Source: Ancistrus triradiatus
Taxonomy: Eukaryota; Chordata; Actinopteri; Siluriformes; Loricariidae
Direction of reading: 5' to 3'
Length of the DNA: 64,000 nucleotides
Assembly (NCBI GenBank): GCA_025084515.1
Contig: JAJAGP010000091.1
Coordinates: 62,001-126,000 of the forward strand
Part shown: positions 46,091 to 56,970 of the stretch, in pieces
How the letters are laid out: each line of letters begins with the position of its first letter
Position numbering within the stretch: the stretch's first letter is position 1
Translations under genes and position numbers: made by a program
The notes under the pieces: model-generated
What the model was told of the DNA's origin: nothing
Database searches by the model: none
What the model saw: only the letters and a program-made list of their open reading frames with translations

Positions 46091-47149
46091 TATGCTCATT
46101 GACAAAAAAAATGCACCCAGATAGAAATGTCGAATTGCTGCAAAACTCGTCTCAGGCAGATATGTAAATTACAGGTGTGGTCTGATTAGACACTGGGTCT
46201 TGAAACAAGAGGGTGTAAAAGTGCTTCTACCACTGCTCCACAAAAAGGCTCTCAGAGACTACTTTGGGTAGCGTACCTCTTGGTGTGAGATTGTTGACTG
46301 CTAGACATGCCTCTATGATGCATTCAAAGACATTTTGCCCAGTTGACAGACTTTAAGAGGGAGTGCATCATTGGACTGAGGAATTGCCCGCCATCTAGGC
46401 CGTTCTGCCTGTAAGGAGGTGTTGGGAACAGTGGTTCTGTGAGGACATGCACACCTGGCGAACAGGCTCTGGACGGCCCAGACTGACCACCAGTATAGGG
46501 GATCATTTGAGCTTCCGAAAAGCATGAGCAGCTGCCACAATTTTGTTGTCCACCATCCAGACCTTCACCACTATCCCCTGTCTCTGCCCGGACAATTTCC
46601 AGGCACTTCGCAGAAGGAAATTGGCCATTATGTGTCCTGCCATTGACAGCCAGCCACCGTCGCCTTAGTTTGCAGTGGTGTAATGACCGAGAAACCTGGT
46701 CTGCCATGAACTGGGACCTTATTGTCTTTGGCAACAAATCCAGGTTCTGTTTAGGATCTGACAAAGGTCGCATTTGAGTATGGAGGCCTTGTGGTGAGCG
46801 CTTCAATCCTGCATTTGCTGTAGAGTGACACATTTGATGTGGATCTGCAGGTCCAACTGCAACATCTGTAGGCAAATGTGCCACAGAAAACCATACAGAA
46901 CCTGTATGCCTCCAATGGCCAACCGTATCTCATCTTGTATCCAGGCTAGAGGCACTAGAAGGTACTAGAACCTCCTTTCAATTGTACGGTTTTACCAGTA
47001 AAACTATTCTTTCGCTTTAATATTGTAATCACTTACATATATAATTACAATTCATACATGTAATTACAATAATTCATACATGTAAAGTTTCATTCAATTC
47101 CAACAAGTCCTTCTTGGTGAGTTGTGTTTTTTTTTGTCAATGAGCATAC
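46091..47149 (+). mobile_element. Tc1 element, family Tc-D, with both ends
   Basis: TATGCTCATTGACAAAAAAA at 46091 is inverted at 47130-47149 (TTTTTTTGTCAATGAGCATA). The + strand holds a decayed transposase: GTGCATCATTGGACTGAGGA (46366), ATCTAGGCCGTTCTGCCTGT and GGCAACAAATCCAGGTTCTG (46731, where DES-R-F is lost). Many stops. A 186-codon open frame on the opposite strand (46324-46884) is only antisense of this relic. Confidence 0.75.
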
Positions 47150-47324
47150 TTGCCTGTGTCTTTTGAGTTTCAAGACCCTCTGTGACCCTCACAAGGCTAA
47201 ACAAGGTTTTATAAAATAAGCCATAAACCGGCATCTAAAACCTTTCTGCTGAATGTAAACTGAAATTATGAGGTTGCAAATCTGAAAGCTTTAAGTGTAT
47301 TTCATTCAGTGTCCTGGTATATAC

Positions 47325-47462
47325 ATGAGCCCCATCCAGCCCTATAATGGACAGGCATCTTAGTTAGGGTGCTTCTTTGACATGCTTCCCTGCACCCTGT
47401 AAATTCCAAGAATGGCTCTGGATCCCCACAACTCTGACCAGGAGACAAAAACGGGATTTGGC
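47325..47462 (-). mobile_element. Decayed SINE 3' half or related repeat
   Basis: CCAGCCCTATAATGGACAGG, CACCCTGTAAATTCC, TGGCTCTGGATCCCCACAACTCTGACCA are recognisable SINE-tail blocks. Confidence 0.35.
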
Positions 47463-47689
47463 TTTCAAACTTTCAGACATCTGTTGCCACAATCTACATT
47501 GTTCATCAATAGAAAGGACCATGACAGGACCACCACTGACTACATAATGTTAGGCTGATGCAATGTTATTAGTGCAGAAGGTGCATGTTTTTTGACACAA
47601 TTAAATCGTATTGGCTATATTTTGAGACACCTAATTTGCGGCTTTCAGTAGGGTTAAATGTAGAATCTGTAGGTCATTTTATATCATGT

Positions 47690-47828
47690 ACCGTTTGTGT
47701 TGACCCTTCATAAGTGTCAGTTTCTGACTACAGCATGCTGCTGACTGGATATTGACATGATACCACAGTTACAGGACTGAGCAGCTCCTAATAAAGTTCC
47801 TAATCGAACAGTTGGTGAGTGTACATAT
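47690..47828 (+). mobile_element. DNA-transposon end fragment
   Basis: GCTGCTGACTGGATATTGAC and TCCTAATAAAGTTCCTAATC, GTTGGTGAGTGTAC resemble the ends of the 33449 MITE and Tc-C families (CTAATAAAGTGGCCGGTGAGTGTA). Confidence 0.4.
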
Positions 47829-48493
47829 TATTTTTATTTCATCATTTTGATTAAGTGTTTAAAATCTAATATTATTACAGCAAACAAGCTCAAGACTCAA
47901 GGGGTATGAATGAATTATTGTCTTTCTGTAAGAAAATCACTCAATATATTATATTATTTAAAGAAACTTACTATTGCATGTTTGGCCACATATGGACAAC
48001 TATGTGACTTTGTTGTATAGCGATGTATTTCCTGCTCTGTACTGCACTGTAAGTGTTTTATGCTTGAACACTGCTTTGTGTTGCTCTGTACTTCTACACA
48101 TTAAAGGCTTTTCCTTATCCTAGGTATAAGACAATATGCACCGTCTTTATATTATGTGTTAATCTATTGTAAATAATACAAACTTATTTTAGGAGTGGAA
48201 TGTCTAATCGGTATCAAATGGGGCAGCTGTTTATTATTATACTGAATATCGCACAATAAGATGTCAGTACTCTATTGTGTATTTACGGATGACAAGCATG
48301 CATAAAAGATTCAGAGCACTCGTTTGGAATGAATTGTAGGATGGCAGTGAACAATAAAACGTAATTTCAGAACAGAATCTGAGCTTACTGTGATTTTCCA
48401 GTACATGCAAATTTTCTGCTGTAAACAGTACATCAGCCTTAAGTCATACTCACATTCCAGTTGTGATGTCAGAATGCTTGATGCTCCACAGTG

Positions 48494-49037
48494 CACCCTT
48501 CTGTTATAAGGTAAGAGTACATTTTTGGTGCCTCATAAATTAACACTCATTTGGTAGCACATGGTCTGGGCACTTAAACAGCCACCTATTTTTTGCTCTA
48601 AGAGACTGCCTATAATTTTATAAAATCCTAATTGTGTTGAACAAAACCATTTGTCACAATTATTAACACTACTTGAAATTCTTAGAAAAGCACATTTCCA
48701 TTTACCAGTTCTTCTGAGTGTTTAGGTAAAATCATTTTCTTTCTATCCAAAAATGAAAGTTCTTGTCGATTTGTGAATGCTACTTTGATTAAAACAAGTT
48801 TCTGTTGTCAAATGAGAAAGAAAAAAATATACAAACTCACCAAGCATTACAGGAGGAAGTTCTATGTTGGCAAAGAGAAATTCAATGAAATGCTAAATGT
48901 GTGGTTGCCAGTAGTTGTGAGAAATGTGGTGTACAAATCAATTCGCCCTTCTGTTATAAGGTACATTTTTGGAACCTAATAAATTAACATTCATTAGGTA
49001 GCACATGGTAAATCTGGGCACTTGGACATCCAGTTGT
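48494..49037 (+). repeat. Pair of ~90-bp direct repeats around 360 bp
   Basis: CCCTTCTGTTATAAGGTAAG...AATTAACACTCATTTGGTAGCACATGG at 48496-48568 recurs as CCCTTCTGTTATAAGGTACA...AATTAACATTCATTAGGTAGCACATGG at 48949-49009. The spacer has AT-rich sequence with no recognised gene. Confidence 0.7.
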
Positions 49038-49409
49038 CTTCATACCACTGCTCCACAGTTACAATGCCTAAAGAAAATCAACATACCCATTTGAAAGTGT
49101 CAATTTATTTGTCTTAAACTTGTTTAAAAATATATTTTTTCCAGCTTTGTTAAGACATTCAAAAATAACAACTAGAATAACAGTGTTGTGAAAAAGATAT
49201 AATACTGATATAATACTTCCTTAATTACAGTATAGCCATCAGTCTAGATTGGCCAATAATTATTTAAGTTATTCAAGTCGAATCATATTTAATTTTCTAT
49301 CACTTCTATTTCAAATTCATCCATATACAGTACTTGGATTTAAGTCCTATCTTTTAAGCCACTGTTTTTGACAATGTGTTTAGTATCATTGATGTGCTGG
49401 AAGGTGAAC

Positions 49410-49993
49410 CACCTTTCCAACTTCGGCTGGCTTGCAGAGGGTCTAAGACACTCTGTACTTGGAAACATCCATTTTCTCTTCAGTCCCTTCAAACAATTAC
49501 AATGTACCCACTAAAAAAAACACCCCACAACATAATGTTGCCACCACCAACACACCAACCATTTATAGTAGTGCTTTTGGTGGTGTGCTCTGTTTCAGTT
49601 TTTCAAACACAGTGCTCAGATTTCAGTCCAAAATGTTCAATCTTGGTCTCTTATGACCATAAATTCTATTCCCATATGGTATCAGAAGTGCACACAAGAC
49701 TCAGTGTGGAACGTCTTGTCTTACAGGCCAGCTTTGTGTAAAGCTTGTGAGATTGTTGTCCATCAATCTCAGCCATAAGGAGTTGTAAGTCCTTAAGTTG
49801 GCACTGGCCTCTTGGTAGCTACCCTGATCAACGTCCTCCTTGCTCGGTCATCCAGCTTGGACGCTGGATTATAATTTCACTTCTTAATAATTTCACCTGT
49901 GCCTTTCTAGAACTTTATCCAGGAGCATTTGGATAGCACTACTACTATTGGAGTCCTCAATGAACAGCTGGTTTTGTTGTAGAATAATAAAAA
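49410..49993 (-). mobile_element. Tc1 relic, minus strand, forming left arm of an inverted duplication
   Basis: CACAACATAATGTTGCCACC, ATGTTCAATCTTGGTCTCTTATGACCA and CTTGCTCGGTCATCCAGCTTGG follow the complement of a fish Tc1 transposase gene. The portion 49579-49993 is repeated in inverse order at 50203-50520. Confidence 0.65.
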
Positions 49994-50202
49994 TGACTAC
50001 AGTTGACGCCAAGTGGGGGCCAGTTAGCCTGATGTGTGATTTGGAAGGTGTCTGACTGTATATGAGCAAGCTTACTCTAAAGGAGCTGGTGAATTATCAG
50101 GTATTTTACTAATTCATTTGTAAGAATTGATGAGAAATGTTATTTTCGGTTTGTTGTTGAGGGTTATGATGTATAAAAGTTTTATTTAATTCAGTTTAAT
50201 TA

Positions 50203-50520
50203 TTTTATTATTCTAGAACAAAACCAACTGTGAACTGCAATAGTAGTAGTGCTATCCAAATGCTCCTGGATAAAGGACGTTGATCAGGGTAGCTACCAAG
50301 AGGCCAGTGCCAACTTAAGGACTTACAACTCCTTATAGCTGAGATTGGTGGACAGCAATCTCACAAGCTTTACACAAAGCTGGTCTGTAAGGCAAGAAGT
50401 TCCACACTGAGTGTTGTTTGCACTTCTGATACTATATTGGAATAAAAGAGACCAAGACTGAACATTTTGGACTGAAATCTGAGCACTATGTTTGAAAAAC
50501 TGAAACACAGCCCACCACCC
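50203..50520 (+). repeat. Right arm of long inverted duplication
   Basis: Complementary to 49579-49993 over its length, e.g. GACCAAGACTGAACATTTTGG, GTAGCTACCAAGAGGCCAGTG and TGCTATCCAAATGCTCCTGG. It lacks about 95 bp present on the left (CCTTGCTCGG...CTAGAACT). A 209-bp spacer separates the arms. Confidence 0.85.
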
Positions 50521-50712
50521 AAAATAGCCTAGTGGTTAAGGTACTGCACTATGGAGCAGAAGGTCCATGGTTCAAATCCCACCTCTGCCTAGCTGCCGCT
50601 GTTGGGTCCCTGAGCAAGGCCCTTAACCCACAATTGCTTGGACTGTAAGACTGTATCGATTGTAGGTTCCTCTGGATAAGTGCATCTGCTAAATGAAGTA
50701 AATGTAAAAGGG
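50521..50712 (+). mobile_element. SINE family C abutting the inverted duplication
   Basis: AAAATAGCCTAGTGGTTAAG head, B-box ATGGTTCAAATCCC, GAGCAAGGCCCTTAACCC, tail CTCTGGATAAGTGCATCTGC. It begins at the very base where the right arm ends. Confidence 0.85.
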
Positions 50713-50824
50713 TTTAAATTTTACCAAGGGTAAGGATGATGGATATGATGATTTTCTATTGTCTAGGTATATATCTACTGTCACTCTCACTCTGTCTCTT
50801 TTCTCCAAATTTTTGCTTTTCAAC

Positions 50825-51050
50825 TCATTTTATTTGTACAGTATGTAGTTTGTCTTTTTATAACAGACAGTGGCTCACAGCATCTTTACAACAGCCAGGT
50901 CTACACCCCAAATGAGCAAGCCAGATTTGGCAGTGGCCAGGAAAAACTCCCTGAGAACAATTAGAAAGAAAGCTCTAGAAGATCCTAGCTCAACTGGGGA
51001 ACCCACCCTCCTCTGGCTGATATCGGACAGCGAAATAAATTAATATATAG
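50825..51050 (+). repeat. Dispersed repeat R1, copy 4
   Basis: TCATTTTATTTGTACAGTAT, GAGCAAGCCAGATTTGGCAG, GGCCAGGAAAAACTCCCTGA, ACCCACCCTCCTCTGGCTGA. Diverged subfamily. Confidence 0.5.
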
Positions 51051-52370
51051 TAGAAAATATAAAGTTAAGTCACTAAATGCTGTAATTATTCGGAAAGTGT
51101 TCTGTGTAACAGTATGAATAAATGTCCTGTTAGCTGAACTGTAACAATTAACAGTTACGGCGGACAGTGAAGGTGTCTGGCCCAGTTACTAAAGCAGGAT
51201 CGGATGGTCCAGGCAAACAGACAAGAGATTAAGGATTTTCATTCAAGTGGTTATGTGAGTGAGGCATTGATAGCAACCAGCATCCCAGCCTACCAAAATG
51301 ATCTATGCCCTTGGACCCCTAGGTATGCAGTTACATCTAAAAGAGGACCTATTAGCAAAATACTTGACTAAATAAGTAAGTATTTGGTCAAGTTTCAAAG
51401 ACTGAGACTGACAGAGGCTTGTCTGTCCTGTAAGATTGATGAAGGGATGGCGAAGTAATCAATGCTTTTCTGAGGTATAACATTGTCATGTTTAAGAGTA
51501 GCTGATGGGTAGGCGGATTGTTTGCATGACTCGCCACTGCTGCCGCCTTTAAACAGTGGAAAGTGGCATTTAAGAAGGGCTATGACAGAGCATCAAACTT
51601 TGCTTCAATCAATGGGCCAACCCCTAATCTTTCTCCCTTTCTCTCTCTCAAGCTGACACTTTAACCTCAGTCCTGCTCCATCCTGCCTTTCCTTGTTGGC
51701 AGCTTTGAGTGTATATTGTTGAAACACTGTGGTTAGTGTTTAGGCTGAATTGGACTGATCGGGTCATGTGAGGTTACCAACAAAGAGGACGATGGTTAAC
51801 AACAAACACGGGAGATTTGGAGATCTGTAGTTGAGTTGCTGTGAATTACCTAAAAGACTACTTTCATCTTTATGTTGTTTATTGTTTGCAGGTACTGACC
51901 AAGCAGGAGCTGAAGAGACTAATTCAAAATGTTCCTTTGGGTTTAGTCACTGTTGCTTTGTCCATAGCTCTTCAGTACTGCTATTTTCAGTTCATTAGGC
52001 TTTACTGACTTTAAACGTTAAGCCGATGACCTGTTAGAAATGTCATATGATGAAACATGTCGAAACTGAAACTGACTAATGACACCAAAAATGACTTGCC
52101 TTTCATGAACTGTGATGCATTATGTGACACCGTAAAGCAATTGCTGGAAAAAACAAATAATTGTAAAACACCTAACACCTAAGGTTAACTTTTTGTCAAG
52201 AACTCTTTTTTTAAAAAGCTTATTTTGAATTAACCTATTTCCAATACCTTTTTAAAAATGGATTCTGTAACATTTAATTGCTAGTTCCTGTGACACCCAA
52301 CCAGACACATTCTGATCAATTTCAATAACTTGACAATGTAGCTTAAACAATGTTGACCATGTAGGCCTAT
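51050..52370. other. Unique sequence, nothing recognised
   Basis: No reading frame, repeat or RNA gene identified. Weak similarity of 51050-51190 to the R1 tail region. Confidence 0.35.
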
Positions 52371-52375
52371 AAACA

Positions 52376-52760
52376 GTACTGTGCAAAAGTCTTAGGCCAA
52401 CATTATATTAGATCTTCCATTGTTTTAGCAATGGTATAGTGACCACTTGTAATTATTTATCAGTCATATTATTAGAATACAACCTGATACAGGAAATGTT
52501 TATGCAGTATTTAAAAAAACCTAAAAATAAATCTTGAAAAACAGCTTCTATAGGCTTCAGCTCCCCTTACACTTGAGCAATAGCAGCATCTGGCAGCTTC
52601 AACCGGATGCCAAGTTGACCTTCTACAGTCTGAATCGGGAATGGCCTTTTTGGAATGGTAGCAGCTAAGAAACCCCTTTTCCAGGAACGTGATATGCTAA
52701 AGCTCACAAAGATTGGAATCAAAATCAGTGGAAAAGAGTATTATGTATTGACGATTCCAA
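52376..52760 (+). mobile_element. Tc1 remnant, family Tc-G
   Basis: Left end CAGTACTGTGCAAAAGTCTT after TA. GGGAATGGCCTTTTTGGAATGG, ATTGGAATCAAAATCAGTGG and CGATTCCAAGTTTGAAATTTTT (from DES-K-FEIF) mark the + strand transposase. No right end is seen. Confidence 0.65.
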
Positions 52761-52839
52761 GTTTGAAATTTTTAGACTTTATTTTAGGATGGCAAGACTT
52801 AAGGTTGATGAACTGACTTGTCGGGAAGATGGAAACCTA

Positions 52840-52992
52840 TGAAAGTGTCATAGTTAGAGTCTCTGATGTGTTCAGTACAAGCCATTCTACTGCCACTGTT
52901 TGTCTATGGAGATTGTGCTTGTATTTTTCATGGAATGTACTTGTGTAAGTAAGAGAGATCATAATTAGAAGGGGTGTCTAGATAATGTATTT
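52840..52992 (-). mobile_element. Tc-E end fragment, minus strand
   Basis: CTACTGCCACTGTTTGTCTA TGG and TAATTAGAAGGGGTGTCTAG are the complement of 39285-39400. Confidence 0.6.
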
Positions 52993-53524
52993 TGTTTACT
53001 TCTCCTACCCAAGTAACACCTTTCTATCTGCTGATTGCCTTCCTACCTCACCTCTATTGTTGTCTCAGGATAGCTTCCATTCCTTCACTCTATCTGGTAT
53101 TCTAATCAGACCAGGGTGAGCCTGAGAATATGAAGTACGCAGGAAGTTGTGCTTCCTGACAGCCAATAAAATCCCCATAATCTTCACAATTCAAGTGGCC
53201 TCATTTTAAAAAACACTAACTAGACCCATCACTCAGCTCCTGCTTCCATGTTCTGTCATTTTCTTCTCACTCTCTTCTTCCATTAATGGCCTTTTTTTTA
53301 AATATATAGCCCTTGAAAAATGAGAGACTCCTGTCTTGGCATGTAGATATTTTGTTGCTGATGATGCGCGACGAATTTCCATCATAGCTTTGTTTCCAGC
53401 GGGCAAGCGCATAATCTTTTTACAACGTGGGGAGGGTGAGTTGCTTGTCCATCAATCTCCCATACTTATGGTTGTCAGCTGAACAGAAGCCCAGCACACC
53501 AGGCTGAGACACACACATACAAAT

Positions 53525-54170
53525 GTCTGTCTCACTATCTTTGTGGGGACTTCCCAATTACACAATGATTACTGTAGCTAATTAATGCTACAACTTCCCC
53601 TAACCCTAACCTCAGTAACCTAAAGCAAATCTTCTGACTCTTTTGATTTTCCAAACGAAAGTTGCCATTTCTGTTTTCCTCATGGGGACCAACAAAATGG
53701 AAATACAAGGTGAAAAGAAAGTCAGATCTTTCTATCTTTATATAACTTTTTGATCATTTTGGGGACTTTCAATTTACATGATATTACTGTAGCTAATTAA
53801 TCCTACACCCCAGTAACCAAAAAGTAAACTAAAGCAATTATTTGGCTCTTTTGGTTTTTCATAATTGCAATTTTTGTTAAAAAAAAAAAAAAAGCGTCTA
53901 TGGGTACCAGCAAAATGCCCCAACAAAGTAAAAAATGTAAGATCTATCTACTATTGTGTGGACATTTGGTCCTCACAAAGATATAAAAATGTGACCCACA
54001 GCCAACTACACAAGTTTATCTCTCTATCATTGTGGGGATTTTCTACTGACATAGAATTACTGTAGTTTCTTAATGCTACATCTATACATAATTGTAATCT
54101 TAACCTCAATAACCTAAAGCAAATCGCTTGCCTGTTTATGTTATTGAAAAGAAAGTTGCATCTTTTGTAA
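53525..54170 (+). repeat. Three tandem units of repeat R2
   Basis: Units start near 53527, 53735 and 54015 with C(T)ATCTTTGTGGGGACTT, CATTTTGGGGACTTTCAATT and CTATCATTGTGGGGATTTTC. Each continues with GATTACTGTAGCTAATTAAT-like and CAGTAACCTAAAGCAAAT-like blocks, then a T/A-rich segment ending in poly-A (53879-53893; 54169-54190). Confidence 0.7.
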
Positions 54171-54204
54171 AAAAAAAAAAAAAAAAAAAAGACATATCAC
54201 AATG

Positions 54205-54238
<34 letters not shown>
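54169..54238. repeat. Poly-A and (CA)n microsatellite
   Basis: A run of about 22 A, then (AC)13 at 54211-54237. Confidence 0.95.
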
Positions 54239-54239
<1 letters not shown>

Positions 54240-54284
54240 TGAGGCCTGGACACACCAGGACATATATGAATTCCATCTCTATAT

Positions 54285-54600
54285 TTCACTGTCATTCACA
54301 ACTCCCATAACCTGGTTTGGTCACTGGGGCACTGTCTTTACAGCATGTCTTGGGCAAGGGTAGCCTGGTGGAGCCTATCTCTCTCCATGCCTGACCAACA
54401 GCGCATAAAGACACATTCATACTGGGTCAATTTATAACAGCCAAGTTTTTTTCACTCTGGAGTACTGGAGTAAACCCATGCAGACAAGGGGAGCGCATGC
54501 AAACTCCACACAGGAGTAGTCCAAGGTCGAGATCGAACCAGGAATCTCTAGACTTTGAGACGACCATGCTAACCACTTGTGCCACCGTGCTGCCCTGTCT
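54285..54600 (-). mobile_element. DANA/Mermaid-type SINE, near full length, minus strand
   Basis: From the 3' side: CATGCAAACTCCACACAGGA, B-box complement GAGATCGAACCAGG, and CGACCATGCTAACCACTTGT then GCCACCGTGCTGCCC, the complement of the GGGCAGCACGGTGGCACAAG head. Confidence 0.8.
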
Positions 54601-54689
54601 AAATTTAACCTGTGCTAATATAAAATAGTGGAAATATATACCAATCATGCAGCATCATGAGAGAGACCCAAGCTGCTGTAGTAGGAGAA

Positions 54690-55080
54690 GTGGAGGTGAC
54701 ATGGCAAGAAGATTAACAGGTGTGGTGTGATGGTTGGGCAATATGCAAGTGCAGTGATGTGGCTGGAAGGTATGGCGATGCAGTGCATGACTGGAAAGTA
54801 TAGATGTGATGGTTGGTTTGGTATGGTGATACTGTGATGTGGTTGGAAGGTGTGGATGTGATGTTTGGGTGATAAGCAAGTGCAGTGGTGTGACTGGAAG
54901 GTATGGAGATGGAGAAGACGGAGAAGTGACATGGTTGGGCGGTGTGGCTGTGATGGTTGCATGGTATGGAGGTGCAGTGATGTACTTGGGAAGTATTGAG
55001 AAGTAGATGGCATCAGTGAGCTGTATAGATATGCAGAAGTAATGATGGTGGTTGGGAGGTATGGAGACACAGTGGTGTGA
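54690..55080. repeat. GT/GA-rich degenerate minisatellite
   Basis: Repeats of a unit like TGTGACTGGAAGGTATGGAG then ATGCAGTGATG(T)G, roughly 40-60 bp each with variable spacing. Opposite-strand open frames of 152 and 168 codons (His/Pro/Ser-rich) are by-products. Confidence 0.7.
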
Positions 55081-55311
55081 ATTACACTCCTCGTTGCTCC
55101 CACCTCTTTCTAGCCTGACACTCTGGACTTGATTGACAGTAATGGGTAGTGGCAGGATCAATGGGAATAAAGTGAGAGGGAATGAGTGTGTGCTGTTCTC
55201 TCTGGTGGAACAGCGATTGAGAGCTTGTTTTGGCCAGTGAATGGGGTACAGGGGAATACACTGATGTTTCTGTCACTCTCCTAGACTGCTGTGATTTCTT
55301 CTATAGGTGAT

Positions 55312-55715
55312 GAACTGTAGTGGCTCAGCAGTTAAGGCTGTTGAACTACTACATGGAAGGTGGTTGGTTTAAATCTTGGTTCCACCAAGCTGCCACTGCC
55401 CCTAAGCAATGCCTTTAGATCAAGAGAGTTTTTTCCCCTCTGATGTGATTGCTTTTAACACATCAGCAAGAAAACGGAGTCAACTCCATTAACTTCTGTG
55501 AGTGTACCCAAGAGGATCTTACATCATTGGATAAAGAAAGACCAACAGAGATGGGTATGGATGCATTCAAATGGTACTTGTGAATTATGAGTTACCACAT
55601 GGCAATGCAAATATACTCAGCTCACTCTGTGATCAACACCACCAGTCTTCAACTGCTCAACTGAGTTGTAAGTCATTCTGGATAAGGTTGTCTGGTAAAT
55701 GTTGTAAATAAATGT
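55312..55715 (+). mobile_element. SINE family C split by a 230-bp insertion
   Basis: The head GTAGTGGCTCAGCAGTTAAG, B-box TTGGTTTAAATCTTGG and CAAGCTGCCACTGCCCCTAAG end near 55425. The tail AGTTGTAAGTCATTCTGGAT AAGG resumes at 55663. The intervening piece has no recognised identity. Confidence 0.6.
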
Positions 55716-55807
55716 GTATGTGATAGTAGAAACAAGCCATGGGAAATGAAATTACATTTCTTATACATTTTCTAATAACATTATCTTCCATGGGTTCCAA
55801 GAGACAG

Positions 55808-55986
55808 TGGTGGTTTAGCCATTACAGTACTGGATTTTGGACCAGAAGGTCCAGCATTCAAATCTGACTTCTGTCAAGCTTCCACTGTAGGCTCCCTGAG
55901 CAAGGCCCTTACCCCACAATTGCTTGGATTATTAGACCATATAAGTTGTAAGTTAATCTGGATAAGGGAATCTGCTAAGTGATTAC
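55808..55986 (+). mobile_element. SINE family C
   Basis: GTGGTGGTTTAGCCATTACA, GGACCAGAAGGTCCAGCATT CAAAT, GAGCAAGGCCCTTACCCC, CTGGATAAGGGAATCTGC. Confidence 0.75.
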
Positions 55987-55989
55987 ATA

Positions 55990-56146
55990 TATTGTTGACT
56001 GTGATGGTTAAGGTACTTGAGTGTTCACCAGAAGGCCAGGGTTCAAATCTGCCAAGCTGCCACTTTTAATCCATGATTGCTTGGATTGTAAGACTGTATC
56101 AGTTGCAAGTCTCTCCGGATAAGGGCGTCTGCTAAATGATTAATGA
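55990..56146 (+). mobile_element. SINE family C, partly deleted
   Basis: ACTGTGATGGTTAAGGTACT, GCCAGGGTTCAAATCTGCC, GGATAAGGGCGTCTGCTAAATG. The middle (TTGGGTCC...GAGCAAGGCC) is missing. Confidence 0.75.
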
Positions 56147-56684
56147 CTAAGGTAAACATAATTGGGTTCATACTTAATAAAGTGAACTTTACATAAACAA
56201 GTCAAAAAGTGAAAACGTAAGTATTACATCTTTGTCCACATTTCAATACATACGTTTTAAAAGATATTAAACCTGCCATTTGGTATCTACAAACTTGAGC
56301 ATTTATGGGTTATTTACTGGGGGTTTTTATGGTCGTTGATGATGCATTATAATTTGCAGAAATATGTCAGATTTAAATACATTCCTTGCAGACATTTTGG
56401 TAACATTTTTCAATGTAAAACATGAAATTAAAACAATTAAAACATGTAATCTCAATAGAGATGTTACTGCATAAGACTGTATAATGTTCAGTTTGTTTTC
56501 TTATTGCACTTTTTATGTGGCAGTCTTGAAGACAACTGATCTTTCTCTGAATGTGCCATTTTAGAGATTATTTTGTCACATGTGACATTTTTTCTTTTTC
56601 CAAACCGAGATATGTCAAATGCAGGCTAGATAATGTCTCTTCTTATCCAGGACTGAAGGGATGTGGCTGGATATGTCTGATATT

Positions 56685-56970
56685 GCTACACACACACACA
56701 CACACATACAAACACATATATTTATATACAGAGAGAGAGTGTCTGGTAATTGTATGTTTATGAGGACCTTTCACTGACATTATTAACTGACAAATGTACA
56801 TTTACCTATTATCACCTTAACTGACATAATTTGACCTCACCTTCTGTAACCTAAAAATGTTTTTCAAATAAATGTTGCAGTTATACAAAAAAGTAATTAA
56901 AGGTTTTGATGAGATAAAATATCTGATGTTCCTGTCCTTCAGGGGACATATGGTCCCCACAAGTATAACA
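56685..56970 (+). repeat. (AC)n and a decayed R2 unit
   Basis: (CA)10 at 56687-56706. TTATGAGGACCTTTCACTGA, CTTCTGTAACCTAAAAATG and GGGACATATGGTCCCCACAAG follow the R2 order. Confidence 0.55.

Noticed and set aside
46324..46884. 186-codon open frame on the minus strand
   Set aside because: It is the antisense of the decayed Tc-D transposase on the + strand; no domain in its own frame.
54645..55161. Two long minus-strand frames of 152 and 168 codons
   Set aside because: They translate a degenerate minisatellite into His/Pro/Ser-rich repeats in more than one frame.
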